Assembly: GCA_016783865.1 (NCBI GenBank)
Contig: JADHVS010000288.1
Span: forward strand, 1-5,377
From: Bacteroidales bacterium
GTDB lineage: Bacteria; Bacteroidota; Bacteroidia; Bacteroidales; SM23-62
Direction of reading: 5' to 3'
Length of the DNA stretch: 5,377 nt
Shown: one piece after another, positions 1-5,308 of the stretch
Numbering within the stretch: the stretch's first letter is position 1
Layout of the letters: every line of letters starts with the position of its first letter
Position numbers and translations under genes: made by a program
Notes under the pieces: model-generated
Told to the model about the DNA's origin: nothing
Databases searched by the model: none
What the model saw: the letters and a program-made list of their open reading frames with translations, nothing else

Positions 1-361
1 TGTTGTATTTGAAAAGCATGGGAACTATTACGAATTGCCGCCCGACCTGAAAGAGGCCTTTATTGCCGACTGGATGGCAATCGATTCGATTTATCCACCC
101 AGACTGGCTACCGTTTCTGATTTTGTCGATCACATTGATCATATTGTTGAGGTGATCGGTATAGATCATGTGGGCATTGGAACCGATTTTGATGGCGGGG
201 GACAGCTGGATGATTGTTATGATGTATCTGAACTGGGCAACATCACTAAAGAGTTATTAAACCGCGGGTACAGCGAAGAGGACATTCAGAAGATCTGGAG
301 TGGTAATTTTTTAAGGGTCTTCAGGGCTGTGGAGGCAGTAGCGGTGGACGGTGAGCTATGA
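1..361 (+). CDS. Membrane dipeptidase-type peptidase (family M19), C-terminal part
   Basis: The reading frame is open from the left edge (first complete codon at position 2) to a TGA at 359-361. This gives the last 119 residues of a longer protein; a full M19 enzyme is usually 350-400 residues or more, so the start lies outside the window. The motif GIGTDFDGGG (about residues 57-66 of the visible part) matches the conserved segment of renal/membrane dipeptidases that carries the late catalytic-site aspartate. The ending SELGNITKELLNRGY...IWSGNFLRVF is the usual C-terminal signature of the family. M19 enzymes are binuclear zinc hydrolases that cleave dipeptides; the zinc-binding histidines would be upstream of the window. 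Nothing here shows whether the protein is exported. No hairpin terminator follows; a 7-bp repeat array begins about 35 bp after the stop. Family assignment is confident, substrate is not. Confidence 0.9.
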   Translation, partial: VVFEKHGNYYELPPDLKEAFIADWMAIDSIYPPRLATVSDFVDHIDHIVEVIGIDHVGIGTDFDGGGQLDDCYDVSELGNITKELLNRGYSEEDIQKIWSGNFLRVFRAVEAVAVDGEL

Positions 362-394
362 TCGTCAGTAGGAGTTTGATGGAAGGGAGTGAAC

Positions 395-429
395 ATATCA
401 GTGAGCAGTGACCGGTGATCAGTGATCAG
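395..429 (+). repeat. Degenerate 7-bp tandem repeat, about five units, 3' of the dipeptidase gene
   Basis: Five consecutive heptamers can be read with consensus TGATCAG (ATATCAG, TGAGCAG, TGACCGG, then TGATCAG twice). The last two units are identical and the first is the most diverged. TGA recurs at 402, 409, 416 and 423. Because 7 is not a multiple of 3, these stops fall in all three + frames. The array is not part of any gene. Function unknown. Confidence 0.75.
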
Positions 430-453
430 AGTGGGAATGAGGTTGTGATGATA

Positions 454-495
454 CTTCGACATTCATAATTCGTACTTCATTATTCGTTATTCAAA
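454..495 (-). repeat. Degenerate 7-bp tandem repeat, about six units, 3' of sodA
   Basis: On the + strand six heptamers follow NTTCRNN (CTTCGAC, ATTCATA, ATTCGTA, CTTCATT, ATTCGTT, ATTCAAA). Read in the sense of sodA (- strand) the unit is GAATAAY-like and places TAA or TGA codons in all three frames. The array begins within the U-tract of the sodA terminator and lies beyond it. It differs in sequence from the array at 395-429 but has the same 7-bp period. Confidence 0.65.
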
Positions 496-522
496 AAGAA
501 AGGCCACCATCGCTGGCGGCCT
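491..522 (-). terminator. Rho-independent terminator of sodA
   Basis: Positions 501-522 form a hairpin with 9-nt arms (AGGCCGCCA / TGGTGGCCT on the - strand, one internal mismatch) around a 4-nt loop. On the - strand it is followed by TTCTTTTTGA, a T-rich tail; on the + strand the following bases are not T-rich. The orientation therefore fits termination of sodA, whose stop codon lies about 50 bp upstream. Confidence 0.85.
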
Positions 523-572
523 CTCCCTCATCAACCAATAACTAAACCACGCAAAAAAAGCGTTTCTTCAAA

Positions 573-1172
573 TCACGAACCAAAACGATTATTTACTTCT
601 TCCCAATTTATAATATTCCAGAAAGCTTCGATGTATTCGGGCCTTCTGTTCTGATATTTTAAATAATATGCATGCTCCCATACATCAAGTGTCAGGATGG
701 GTGTGCCTTTTACTTCGGCCAGGTCCATCAGCGCATTATCCTGGTTGGGAGTGCTGGTCACAACCAGCCCGCTGTCTGTTTTTACGAGCCATGCCCAGCC
801 CGATCCAAACCGGGTGGCAGCAGCCGTTGAAAATTTTTCACGAAAATCATCAAAAGAACCAAAAGCGCTGTTAATTGCATCAAGCAGGGCTCCATCAGGG
901 GTTCCGCCACCACCCGGTGACATCACTTCCCAGAACAGCAAATGGTTATAATATCCACCTCCATTGTTCCTTACGGCAGCCGGCAGTCCGGATACATTCT
1001 TAAAAACAGCCTCGATATCAAGTCCCTCAAGATCGGTACCACTCACGGCATCGTTCAATTTTGAGGTATACGCTGCATGATGCCTGGAGTGATGGATCTC
1101 CATGGTGCGCCCATCGATATATGGTTCCAGTGCGTTGTAGTCGTATTTTAAATCTGGCACTTCGAAAGCCAT
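573..1172 (-). CDS. sodA: Superoxide dismutase, Fe/Mn family, Mn-type
   Basis: A complete 199-residue protein of normal length for bacterial Fe/Mn SODs, which convert superoxide to hydrogen peroxide and oxygen, usually as cytoplasmic dimers or tetramers. The four expected metal ligands are visible: H27 (in MEIHHSRHH), H77 (in YYNHLLFW), D163 and H167 (in [14 protein letters not shown]). The active-site glutamine is Q144 in the TPNQDN segment of the C-terminal domain, with glycine at the N-terminal position where Fe-SODs place theirs; this points to a Mn-dependent or cambialistic enzyme. Position 74 is Tyr where many Mn-SODs have His (GGH-x-NH); I recall an aromatic here in other Bacteroidota SODs. 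No signal peptide is seen. The ATG at 1170-1172 follows an A-rich leader without Shine-Dalgarno, and the start fits the family N-terminus. It is a single-gene unit with its own promoter and terminator. Confidence 0.97.
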   Translation of the reverse strand: MAFEVPDLKYDYNALEPYIDGRTMEIHHSRHHAAYTSKLNDAVSGTDLEGLDIEAVFKNVSGLPAAVRNNGGGYYNHLLFWEVMSPGGGGTPDGALLDAINSAFGSFDDFREKFSTAAATRFGSGWAWLVKTDSGLVVTSTPNQDNALMDLAEVKGTPILTLDVWEHAYYLKYQNRRPEYIEAFWNIINWEEVNNRFGS

Positions 1173-1205
1173 CTTTTTAATTTTTTTTTGGTTATAAATT
1201 CATGA

Positions 1206-1213
1206 CAAAGATA
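1206..1213 (-). promoter_or_regulatory. Bacteroidota-type -7 promoter box for sodA
   Basis: On the - strand TATCTTTG matches the Bacteroidota sigma-factor -7 consensus TAnnTTTG exactly and lies 33 bp upstream of the sodA ATG, predicting a leader of roughly 25-30 nt. I see no clear TTG at the -33 position. Start-site position is inferred. Confidence 0.65.
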
Positions 1214-1301
1214 ACATACTTTAGACTAAATATAAATAGATTAACATATATTTAACCTCGGTGGTGAATCCTGCGGGCGCATTGCCTTCGCCCGACCCGG
1301 G

Positions 1302-1323
1302 AGCTCGTTTCCCCGCCGCTTGC
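1302..1323 (+). repeat. 22-bp direct repeat, copy 1
   Basis: The core CTCGTTTCCCCGCCG followed by YTTGC recurs 108 bp downstream; the two 22-bp copies agree at 20 positions. This copy is followed by GGGGA, which can pair with the TCCCC inside the repeat. Confidence 0.75.
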
Positions 1324-1409
1324 AGGGGGATTAGCGAGCGCAAATAAAGGATCGAAGATTGAATTCGCACGCTGTCGCTGAAGCTTTAGCGTAAGTGTCC
1401 GAACTCAGG

Positions 1410-1431
1410 AACTCGTTTCCCCGCCGTTTGC
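1410..1431 (+). repeat. 22-bp direct repeat, copy 2
   Basis: Second copy of the repeat at 1302-1323, differing at two positions (AACTCG instead of AGCTCG; GTTTGC instead of GCTTGC). It lies at the end of the GC-rich block, just before the AT-rich leader of the ATPase gene. A shorter repeat, CAGGAACT, occurs at 1406-1413 and 1435-1442 around it. Confidence 0.75.
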
Positions 1432-1465
1432 GGCCAGGAACTTCAATGATGATTGTATGTATTGG

Positions 1466-1495
1466 AAATAGATAATATGTCCTGTATGTAGGATA
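1466..1495 (+). promoter_or_regulatory. Operator-like near-palindrome upstream of the ATPase gene, copy 1
   Basis: TGTCCTGTATGTAGGATA at 1478-1495 has arms TCCT/AGGA around a GTATGT centre. Together with the preceding AAATAGATA it forms a roughly 30-bp unit that is repeated at 1531-1561 with a few substitutions and a 1-nt length difference. Role as a protein-binding site is inferred. Confidence 0.6.
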
Positions 1496-1530
1496 GAAAC
1501 ACCATTAATATATCTTATAAAAAAGATAAA

Positions 1531-1561
1531 AAATAGATATATTTGTCCTGTATATAGGACA
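1531..1561 (+). promoter_or_regulatory. Operator-like near-palindrome overlapping a putative -7 box, copy 2
   Basis: TGTCCTGTATATAGGACA at 1544-1561 is a near-perfect 18-bp palindrome (arms TGTCCT/AGGACA; only one G/T pair breaks symmetry). It ends 6 bp before the ATPase ATG. The overlapping TATATTTG at 1538-1545 fits the -7 consensus TAnnTTTG, so the predicted transcription start would fall inside the palindrome. A protein bound here would be expected to block initiation. Copy 1 lies about 66 bp upstream. No clear -33 TTG is present. Confidence 0.6.
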
Positions 1562-1567
1562 AATAAA

Positions 1568-2839
1568 ATGAACAAAGAACTATTAAAGAGGATAATACTT
1601 GAAAATCAGGAGTTCATACCCGGCGTTGATATAACTGCAAGGGATTATTCTGTTGATCCGGAAGGAAATTATATAATAGTTGGACCAAGACGTGCAGGGA
1701 AGACATATTTTTTATACCGGTTAATTCAGGATTGGTCAGACAGGTATGGAAATTTAAACCAGATCCTGTATATAAACTTTGAGGATGAAAGGTTGATGGA
1801 AATGAGAACTGAAAGCCTTGATTTGATCATTGAATCTTACAGGGAAATGTATGACCTGAAACCGGTATTATATTTTGATGAGATTCAGATTATACCAGGA
1901 TGGCAAAAGTTTTTACTTAAGCTTACTGATCTGAATTACAGGATATATGTAGCCGGAAGCAATGCTGAACTGACAAGTTCTGAAATGGTTTCTGTTCTGG
2001 GTGGCAGATTCATAGTAATCAATATTGATAACCTTTCATTTGAAGAATTTTTACATTTCAAGGGAATTGAATTAGAGGAGAACTTTGAAAATAATCAACA
2101 GAGATTTAGCATTGTACATCATTTCTATGAATATATGACAACTGGTGGATTTCCGGAAGCCCTGCATTTCAAGAATAAAAAGGAATACCTGAGCAATCTT
2201 TTCCAGAAGGTTTTTTATGGAGATATTACATCCAGGTATATGATCAGGAATGAACATGGTTTGAAATTGATGGTAAAAAAGATTGCTGAAAACATAGGCG
2301 ACGAATCGGCTTTCAATCACATAAAAAACCTGATTCAATCTGCTGGTATTGAGATTGGGACATCAACGGTTATTGAATATTTCAGTTGTCTTGAGAAGAG
2401 TTTTCTGGCATATCAATTGTCGAATTACTATTCAAAGTTTGCAGAAAGGGAAAATAAAAGGAAGTTTTATTTTGCTGACAATGGTTTTCTCAACCTTTTT
2501 TTACTTGACCCCCTGGATAAACTCCTTGAAAACCTGGTTTTTAATGAATTAAGACGGAAAAAATTGGATGAGTTCTTTTATATCAGAGATAGGTACAAGA
2601 TTGACTTTTACCTTCCTGATCAACAAATGGCAATCCAGGTAGCCTACAGTGTTGAAAGGCCTGAAATATTAAAACCACAAATCAGAAGCTTAAAGGCTAA
2701 GTTCAAAACTCTGGATATTGAAAAGGCTTTTATATTAACCTTTAATGAAGAGTTTGACATTGAGGATAATTGGTATTTAATAAAGGTGGTTCCTGCCTGG
2801 AAGTGGTTATTAAAGGGCCAGGGTTATTACATTAGCTGA
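1568..2839 (+). CDS. AAA+ ATPase of the AAA_14/DUF4143 family
   Basis: A complete 423-residue protein, normal length for this family. The N-terminal ATPase domain has Walker A GPRRAGKT (39-46), LYINFED (67-73), Walker B VLYFDEIQ (100-107), a sensor-like GSNAEL (130-135) and LGGR (144-147). The middle part (TGGFPEAL 192-199, FYGDITSRY 216-224) is typical of DUF4143 proteins. The C-terminal part resembles the PD-(D/E)xK fold: E321 in LENLVFNELR, D346 in KIDFYL, then IQVAY (356-360) where an intact motif would read ExK, so nuclease activity is doubtful. The family is abundant and often multicopy in Bacteroidota; its cellular role is not established to my knowledge. The ATG sits 6 bp after an operator-like palindrome, without Shine-Dalgarno. 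The gene is visibly more AT-rich than sodA and pruA, suggesting later acquisition. It converges on the septum gene with a 16-bp gap. No signal peptide or membrane segment is seen. Confidence 0.92.
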   Translation: MNKELLKRIILENQEFIPGVDITARDYSVDPEGNYIIVGPRRAGKTYFLYRLIQDWSDRYGNLNQILYINFEDERLMEMRTESLDLIIESYREMYDLKPVLYFDEIQIIPGWQKFLLKLTDLNYRIYVAGSNAELTSSEMVSVLGGRFIVINIDNLSFEEFLHFKGIELEENFENNQQRFSIVHHFYEYMTTGGFPEALHFKNKKEYLSNLFQKVFYGDITSRYMIRNEHGLKLMVKKIAENIGDESAFNHIKNLIQSAGIEIGTSTVIEYFSCLEKSFLAYQLSNYYSKFAERENKRKFYFADNGFLNLFLLDPLDKLLENLVFNELRRKKLDEFFYIRDRYKIDFYLPDQQMAIQVAYSVERPEILKPQIRSLKAKFKTLDIEKAFILTFNEEFDIEDNWYLIKVVPAWKWLLKGQGYYIS

Positions 2840-2855
2840 GTGATGATGTATCCTG

Positions 2856-3155
2856 TTATTCCTCAACAATAACAAAGATCTCTTCATCCGGTTTTTTCAT
2901 ATAATATTGTTCCCGGGCGAATTTCTCCAGGTTTTCGCGGTTGGTTTTGAGTTCATTCAGTTTCCTTGAATCCTGTTCGATGCGGGTCTCATAATATTCC
3001 TTTTGTCTTTCCATCTCATTCAGTTTCCGGACAATTTTTATCCTGTCAATCAGGTTGTTACGGTCAAAAATGAGCAGCCAGAAAAAGAATATCAGAAGAG
3101 TGAGGATATATTTATTCCTCAGGATTTTATAGGTTATGCGAAGGAACCGCTTCAT
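2856..3155 (-). CDS. Septum formation initiator family protein (DivIC/FtsB-like)
   Basis: A 99-residue protein with the layout of FtsB/DivIC: a short basic cytoplasmic N-terminus (MKRFLRITYKILRNKY), one membrane segment at about 17-30 (ILTLLIFFFWLLIF), a charged coiled-coil-forming stretch at about 35-80, and the family's C-terminal signature LEKFAREQYYMKKPDEEIFVI. Proteins of this family are bitopic inner-membrane parts of the divisome and, in well-studied bacteria, form a complex with FtsL and FtsQ/DivIB that promotes septal peptidoglycan synthesis; that partnership is inferred here. The ATG at 3153-3155 is the only ATG after an in-frame stop near 3200. It is preceded by GGGGAC and a T8-C-T8 tract. 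pruA lies 200 bp upstream on the same strand; co-transcription is possible but not shown. No clear terminator lies between it and the convergent ATPase gene. Confidence 0.9.
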   Translation of the reverse strand: MKRFLRITYKILRNKYILTLLIFFFWLLIFDRNNLIDRIKIVRKLNEMERQKEYYETRIEQDSRKLNELKTNRENLEKFAREQYYMKKPDEEIFVIVEE

Positions 3156-3161
3156 GTCCCC

Positions 3162-3178
3162 AAAAAAAAGAAAAAAAA
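3162..3178. repeat. Interrupted homopolymer A8-G-A8
   Basis: Eight A, one G and eight A on the + strand, i.e. T8-C-T8 in the leader of the septum gene, ending 6 bp upstream of its ATG. It is noncoding if the annotated start is right. Such tracts are prone to length variation. Confidence 0.8.
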
Positions 3179-3316
3179 GGATACGGGCTGAAACAACTTT
3201 TCAACAGGGAAGGTGGAGGAAAGGATTTTGTGCAGGAGGCGGGTATTTTTTTCACAAATTATTTGTCAGTTGTCTATAATCTGCGGTAATTAACCTTAAC
3301 CCAATTCCCAAATCCC

Positions 3317-3358
3317 ACACTCACGACTCACGACTCACGACTCACGATTCACGACTCA
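3317..3358 (-). repeat. 7-bp tandem repeat, six units, beginning at the pruA stop codon
   Basis: On the - strand the units are TGAGTCG (3358-3352), TGAATCG, then three TGAGTCG and a diverged TGAGTGT (3323-3317). The first TGA is the stop codon of pruA itself. The array supplies TGA every 7 bp and so in all three sense frames within 21 bp. Four of the first five units are identical, so this array looks younger than those at 395-495. Confidence 0.9.
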
Positions 3359-4987
3359 CTTCTCCCCCATATATGGATACCTGTAATCAACAGGAGGAAC
3401 AAAATTCTCCTTAATCGTCCTCGGACTTGCCCACCTGATCATGTTCAGGTAAGATCCGGCCTTGTCGTTTGTTCCGGATGCCCTCGCCCCGCCAAATGGC
3501 TGCTGTCCGACCACTGCACCGGTAGGTTTATCGTTGATATAGAAATTACCGGCAGCATGACACAGTTTGTCAGTAGCCTCCTGGATGGCATAACGGTCAG
3601 CTGCAAAAATAGCCCCGGTGAGTGCGTATGTAGATGTATTATCCAGTAGATCAAGTGTTTCTTCCCACTTATCGTCTTCATATACATAAATGGTCAGGAT
3701 GGGTCCAAACAGTTCTTCCACCATGGTGATGTATTGCGGATCATAGGCCTGGATCACCGTTGGCTCGATAAAATAACCTTTTGACTTATCGCATTTCCCG
3801 CCGATAATAACATCGGCATCTTTGTCCTTCTTTGCCTGCTCGATAAAGCCGGCCAGGCTATCGAAGGAGGATTCGTCGATCACAGCGCACATGAAGTTGG
3901 TGAAATCTTCGGGTACACCCATTTTGAGCGATTTCAGGTCGGCCTCCAGTCCTTTTTTAACTTCAGTCCAGAGACTGGCAGGAATATAGGCACGGGATGC
4001 GGCCGAACATTTTTGTCCCTGGTATTCAAAGGCTCCCCTGGTCAGGGCTGTTATGACAGGTTGAGCGGGAGCCGAGGGATGGGCGATAACAAAATCCTTA
4101 CCACCTGTCTCGCCAACAATCCGGGGATAGCTTTTATACTTATGAATATTGTTCCCGATTGTTTTCCAGATATCATGGAATACCCCGGTCGATCCTGTGA
4201 AATGAATACCTGCAAATTCGGGATGCTCAAGGATCACTTCTCCAACAACAGGTCCAGAGGCAAATACGAGATTGATCACACCATCTGGTAATCCCGCCTC
4301 CTGGAACAGGTCCATCAGTATTTTTGCAGAATACACCTGTGTCCTGGAGCATTTCCAAACCACCGTATTACCCATCATGGCAGGAGCTGTGGGAAGGTTA
4401 CCGGCGATGGAAGTAAAATTAAACGGGGTAAGAGCAAAGACAAATCCTTCCAGCGGACGGTATTCGAGCCGGTTCCATTCATCAACCGGCGAATATGGCT
4501 GTTCGAGGTAAATATCTTCCATAAACTGTATATTGAACCGGAAGAAATCGATCAATTCACATGCAGAATCAATCTCAGACTGGTGCACTGTCTTCGATTG
4601 GCCGATCATGGTGGCGGCATTCAGTTTGTCTCGATATGGTCCCGCCAGCAGACTGGCCATTTTCAGGAAAATAGAGGCGCGGTGTTCCCATGACATGGCA
4701 GCCCATTTATCTTTAGCTTTCAATGCTGCATCAATGGCCATTTTAACATGACTGGCATCTCCCTGGTAATAATAACCGATCTTATTTTTCAGATCGTGCG
4801 GAGGATAGATATCAACCTTCCTGTCGGTTTTAACCCCTTTTCCATCGATAACCATCATGATCTCAACCTCATCGTTGTATTGTCTTTCAAGCTCAGCCTT
4901 CAGGCTGGCTTTCTCCGGTGACCCGGGCAGGTAATCCCTTAATGGTTCGTTATAAGCCTCGGGTACTGTAAATAGTTTCTGTGACAT
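3356..4987 (-). CDS. pruA: L-glutamate gamma-semialdehyde (1-pyrroline-5-carboxylate) dehydrogenase
   Basis: A complete 543-residue aldehyde dehydrogenase of the length and type of group-1 P5C dehydrogenases. It oxidises glutamate semialdehyde, in equilibrium with P5C, to glutamate with NAD+, the second step of proline degradation; it is a separate enzyme here, not fused to proline dehydrogenase. Visible features: PFNFTS with the oxyanion asparagine N190, the Rossmann-region FTGST (263-267), the general base E293 in GETGGKDF, the nucleophile C327 in GQKCSAASR, the cofactor-contacting E425 in EELFGP, and near the C-terminus PFGGARASGTNDKAGS, where P5C dehydrogenases bind the substrate carboxylate. 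The ATG at 4985-4987 gives MSQKLFTVPEAYNEPLRDY, consistent with homologues as I recall them; no Shine-Dalgarno. A long hairpin lies 17 bp upstream, and the stop codon is the first unit of a 7-bp repeat. No proline dehydrogenase gene is in the window. Confidence 0.96.
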   Translation of the reverse strand: MSQKLFTVPEAYNEPLRDYLPGSPEKASLKAELERQYNDEVEIMMVIDGKGVKTDRKVDIYPPHDLKNKIGYYYQGDASHVKMAIDAALKAKDKWAAMSWEHRASIFLKMASLLAGPYRDKLNAATMIGQSKTVHQSEIDSACELIDFFRFNIQFMEDIYLEQPYSPVDEWNRLEYRPLEGFVFALTPFNFTSIAGNLPTAPAMMGNTVVWKCSRTQVYSAKILMDLFQEAGLPDGVINLVFASGPVVGEVILEHPEFAGIHFTGSTGVFHDIWKTIGNNIHKYKSYPRIVGETGGKDFVIAHPSAPAQPVITALTRGAFEYQGQKCSAASRAYIPASLWTEVKKGLEADLKSLKMGVPEDFTNFMCAVIDESSFDSLAGFIEQAKKDKDADVIIGGKCDKSKGYFIEPTVIQAYDPQYITMVEELFGPILTIYVYEDDKWEETLDLLDNTSTYALTGAIFAADRYAIQEATDKLCHAAGNFYINDKPTGAVVGQQPFGGARASGTNDKAGSYLNMIRWASPRTIKENFVPPVDYRYPYMGEK

Positions 4988-5004
4988 AAGTAATTAATTT
5001 AAAA

Positions 5005-5036
5005 TATCTTACTGCGCCGGGAGGCGCAGTAAGATA
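5005..5036 (-). promoter_or_regulatory. Perfect 14-bp hairpin in the pruA leader, possible attenuator
   Basis: On the - strand TATCTTACTGCGCC pairs perfectly with GGCGCAGTAAGATA around the loop TCCC, followed by TTTTAAATTAATT and the pruA ATG 17 nt later. The stem is GC-rich near the loop and the tail begins with four T, so it resembles an intrinsic terminator. No - strand gene lies upstream in the window for it to terminate, and a putative -7 box sits about 60 bp further upstream. An attenuator, a small-RNA 3' end or an mRNA-stabilising hairpin are the alternatives. Confidence 0.7.
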
Positions 5037-5043
5037 AGGATCC

Positions 5044-5063
5044 ATACTTAACCCCTTAAGTAT
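5044..5063 (-). promoter_or_regulatory. Perfect 8-bp inverted repeat in the pruA leader
   Basis: ATACTTAA (5044-5051) and TTAAGTAT (5056-5063) are perfect inverted copies around CCCC. If transcription starts near 5088, this would be the first hairpin in the pruA leader, 8 nt before the larger hairpin. It could equally be a protein-binding dyad. Confidence 0.55.
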
Positions 5064-5093
5064 ATTATCAGGTTCAATTATCTAAACTTAGAA

Positions 5094-5101
5094 CAAAAAT
5101 A
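5094..5101 (-). promoter_or_regulatory. Putative -7 promoter box for pruA
   Basis: On the - strand TATTTTTG fits TAnnTTTG. It would start a leader of about 100 nt containing the two hairpins. No clear -33 TTG is present, and such short A/T-rich matches can arise by chance. Confidence 0.4.
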
Positions 5102-5126
5102 TGGAATAGGGGAAATGAAGTAAATG

Positions 5127-5163
5127 ACATTTAACAGGTTTTAAATGTGTTATAGAACCTGTT
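5127..5163. promoter_or_regulatory. Two overlapping inverted repeats in the divergent promoter region
   Basis: ACATTTAA (5127-5134) pairs with TTAAATGT (5141-5148), and AACAGGTT (5133-5140) pairs with AACCTGTT (5156-5163). Both are perfect 8-bp dyads, and they overlap so that only one can form at a time. They lie 15-50 bp upstream of a putative + strand -7 box, where an operator would be expected. Function is inferred. Confidence 0.5.
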
Positions 5164-5178
5164 TTGCAGACTCAAAGC

Positions 5179-5186
5179 TATTTTTG
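5179..5186 (+). promoter_or_regulatory. Putative -7 promoter box for the right-edge + strand gene
   Basis: TATTTTTG on the + strand fits TAnnTTTG and would give a leader of roughly 115 nt before the ATG at 5309. No TTG at the expected -33 distance is seen. Apart from the sites listed here and a 24-codon frame at 5248-5322, I see nothing else in the 321-bp gap 4988-5308. Confidence 0.35.
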
Positions 5187-5308
5187 TTACTTTAAATGAG
5201 GTTTTTCGGGGGAAGGTTCTGGTGGAATAAAAATAGTTAAAGAGGATATGATAATGGCGGTAAGGAATATGAAAAAAGAAACTAATTGGTTACATTTGCA
5301 TTTGAAAG

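Larger units (their letters stand above)
1214..1567. other. Intergenic region between divergent sodA and the ATPase gene: GC-rich structured left half, AT-rich right half
   Basis: No convincing gene is seen in this stretch. From about 1258 to 1441 the sequence is GC-rich and full of short dyads: CGGGCG (1274-1279) pairs with CGCCCG (1289-1294), TCCCC (1310-1314) with GGGGA (1326-1330), a near-palindrome CGCTGAAGCTTTAGCG sits at 1376-1391, and CCGC (1421-1424) pairs with GCGG (1430-1433). It also contains a 22-bp direct repeat listed separately. From 1442 to 1567 composition changes sharply to AT-rich and resembles the following gene; this part holds two operator-like near-palindromes. The compositional break near 1441 may mark the edge of an acquired segment. 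Confidence 0.6.

Noticed and set aside
668..951. Two + strand frames opposite sodA.
   Set aside because: They are antisense shadows of a clearly recognisable SOD and show no recognisable motif.
1764..1774. TCCTGTATATA inside the ATPase gene matches 11 bases of the upstream operator-like palindrome.
   Set aside because: It is a half-site only and encodes the conserved QILYI segment of the ATPase domain, so coding constraint explains it.
2072..2552. An 88-codon - strand frame and a 67-codon + strand frame inside the ATPase gene.
   Set aside because: Both lie wholly within a well-supported gene and have no family signature.
2850..2859. ATCCTGTTAT just after the ATPase stop looks like a third half-site, which might bracket the gene as an element end.
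   Set aside because: Only about six bases match without a gap and the rest of the palindrome is missing; it also overlaps the septum gene end.
2854..2874. Hairpin TGTTATT/AATAACA as a shared terminator for the convergent genes.
   Set aside because: The stem is 7 bp and A/T-rich, with no T-tract on either strand, and it spans the septum gene stop codon.
3003..3191. A 62-codon + strand frame ending in a lysine run.
   Set aside because: It is antisense to the septum gene, and its lysine-rich end is only the A8-G-A8 tract translated.
3254..3266. Palindrome ACAAATTATTTGT as a -7 promoter box for the septum gene.
   Set aside because: On either strand the TA-to-TTTG spacing is off by one from TAnnTTTG, or the first base mismatches, and no -33 box accompanies it.
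4013..4751. Several + strand frames of 72-92 codons opposite pruA.
   Set aside because: They are shadows of the aldehyde dehydrogenase coding strand; their translations are motif-free.
5067..5077. TTGAACCTGAT on the - strand in the pruA leader resembles part of the TPP riboswitch 3' half.
   Set aside because: The 5' half of the TPP aptamer (GGGGUGCC and CUGAGA segments) is absent, the bases after the match do not follow the motif, and pruA is not a thiamine gene.
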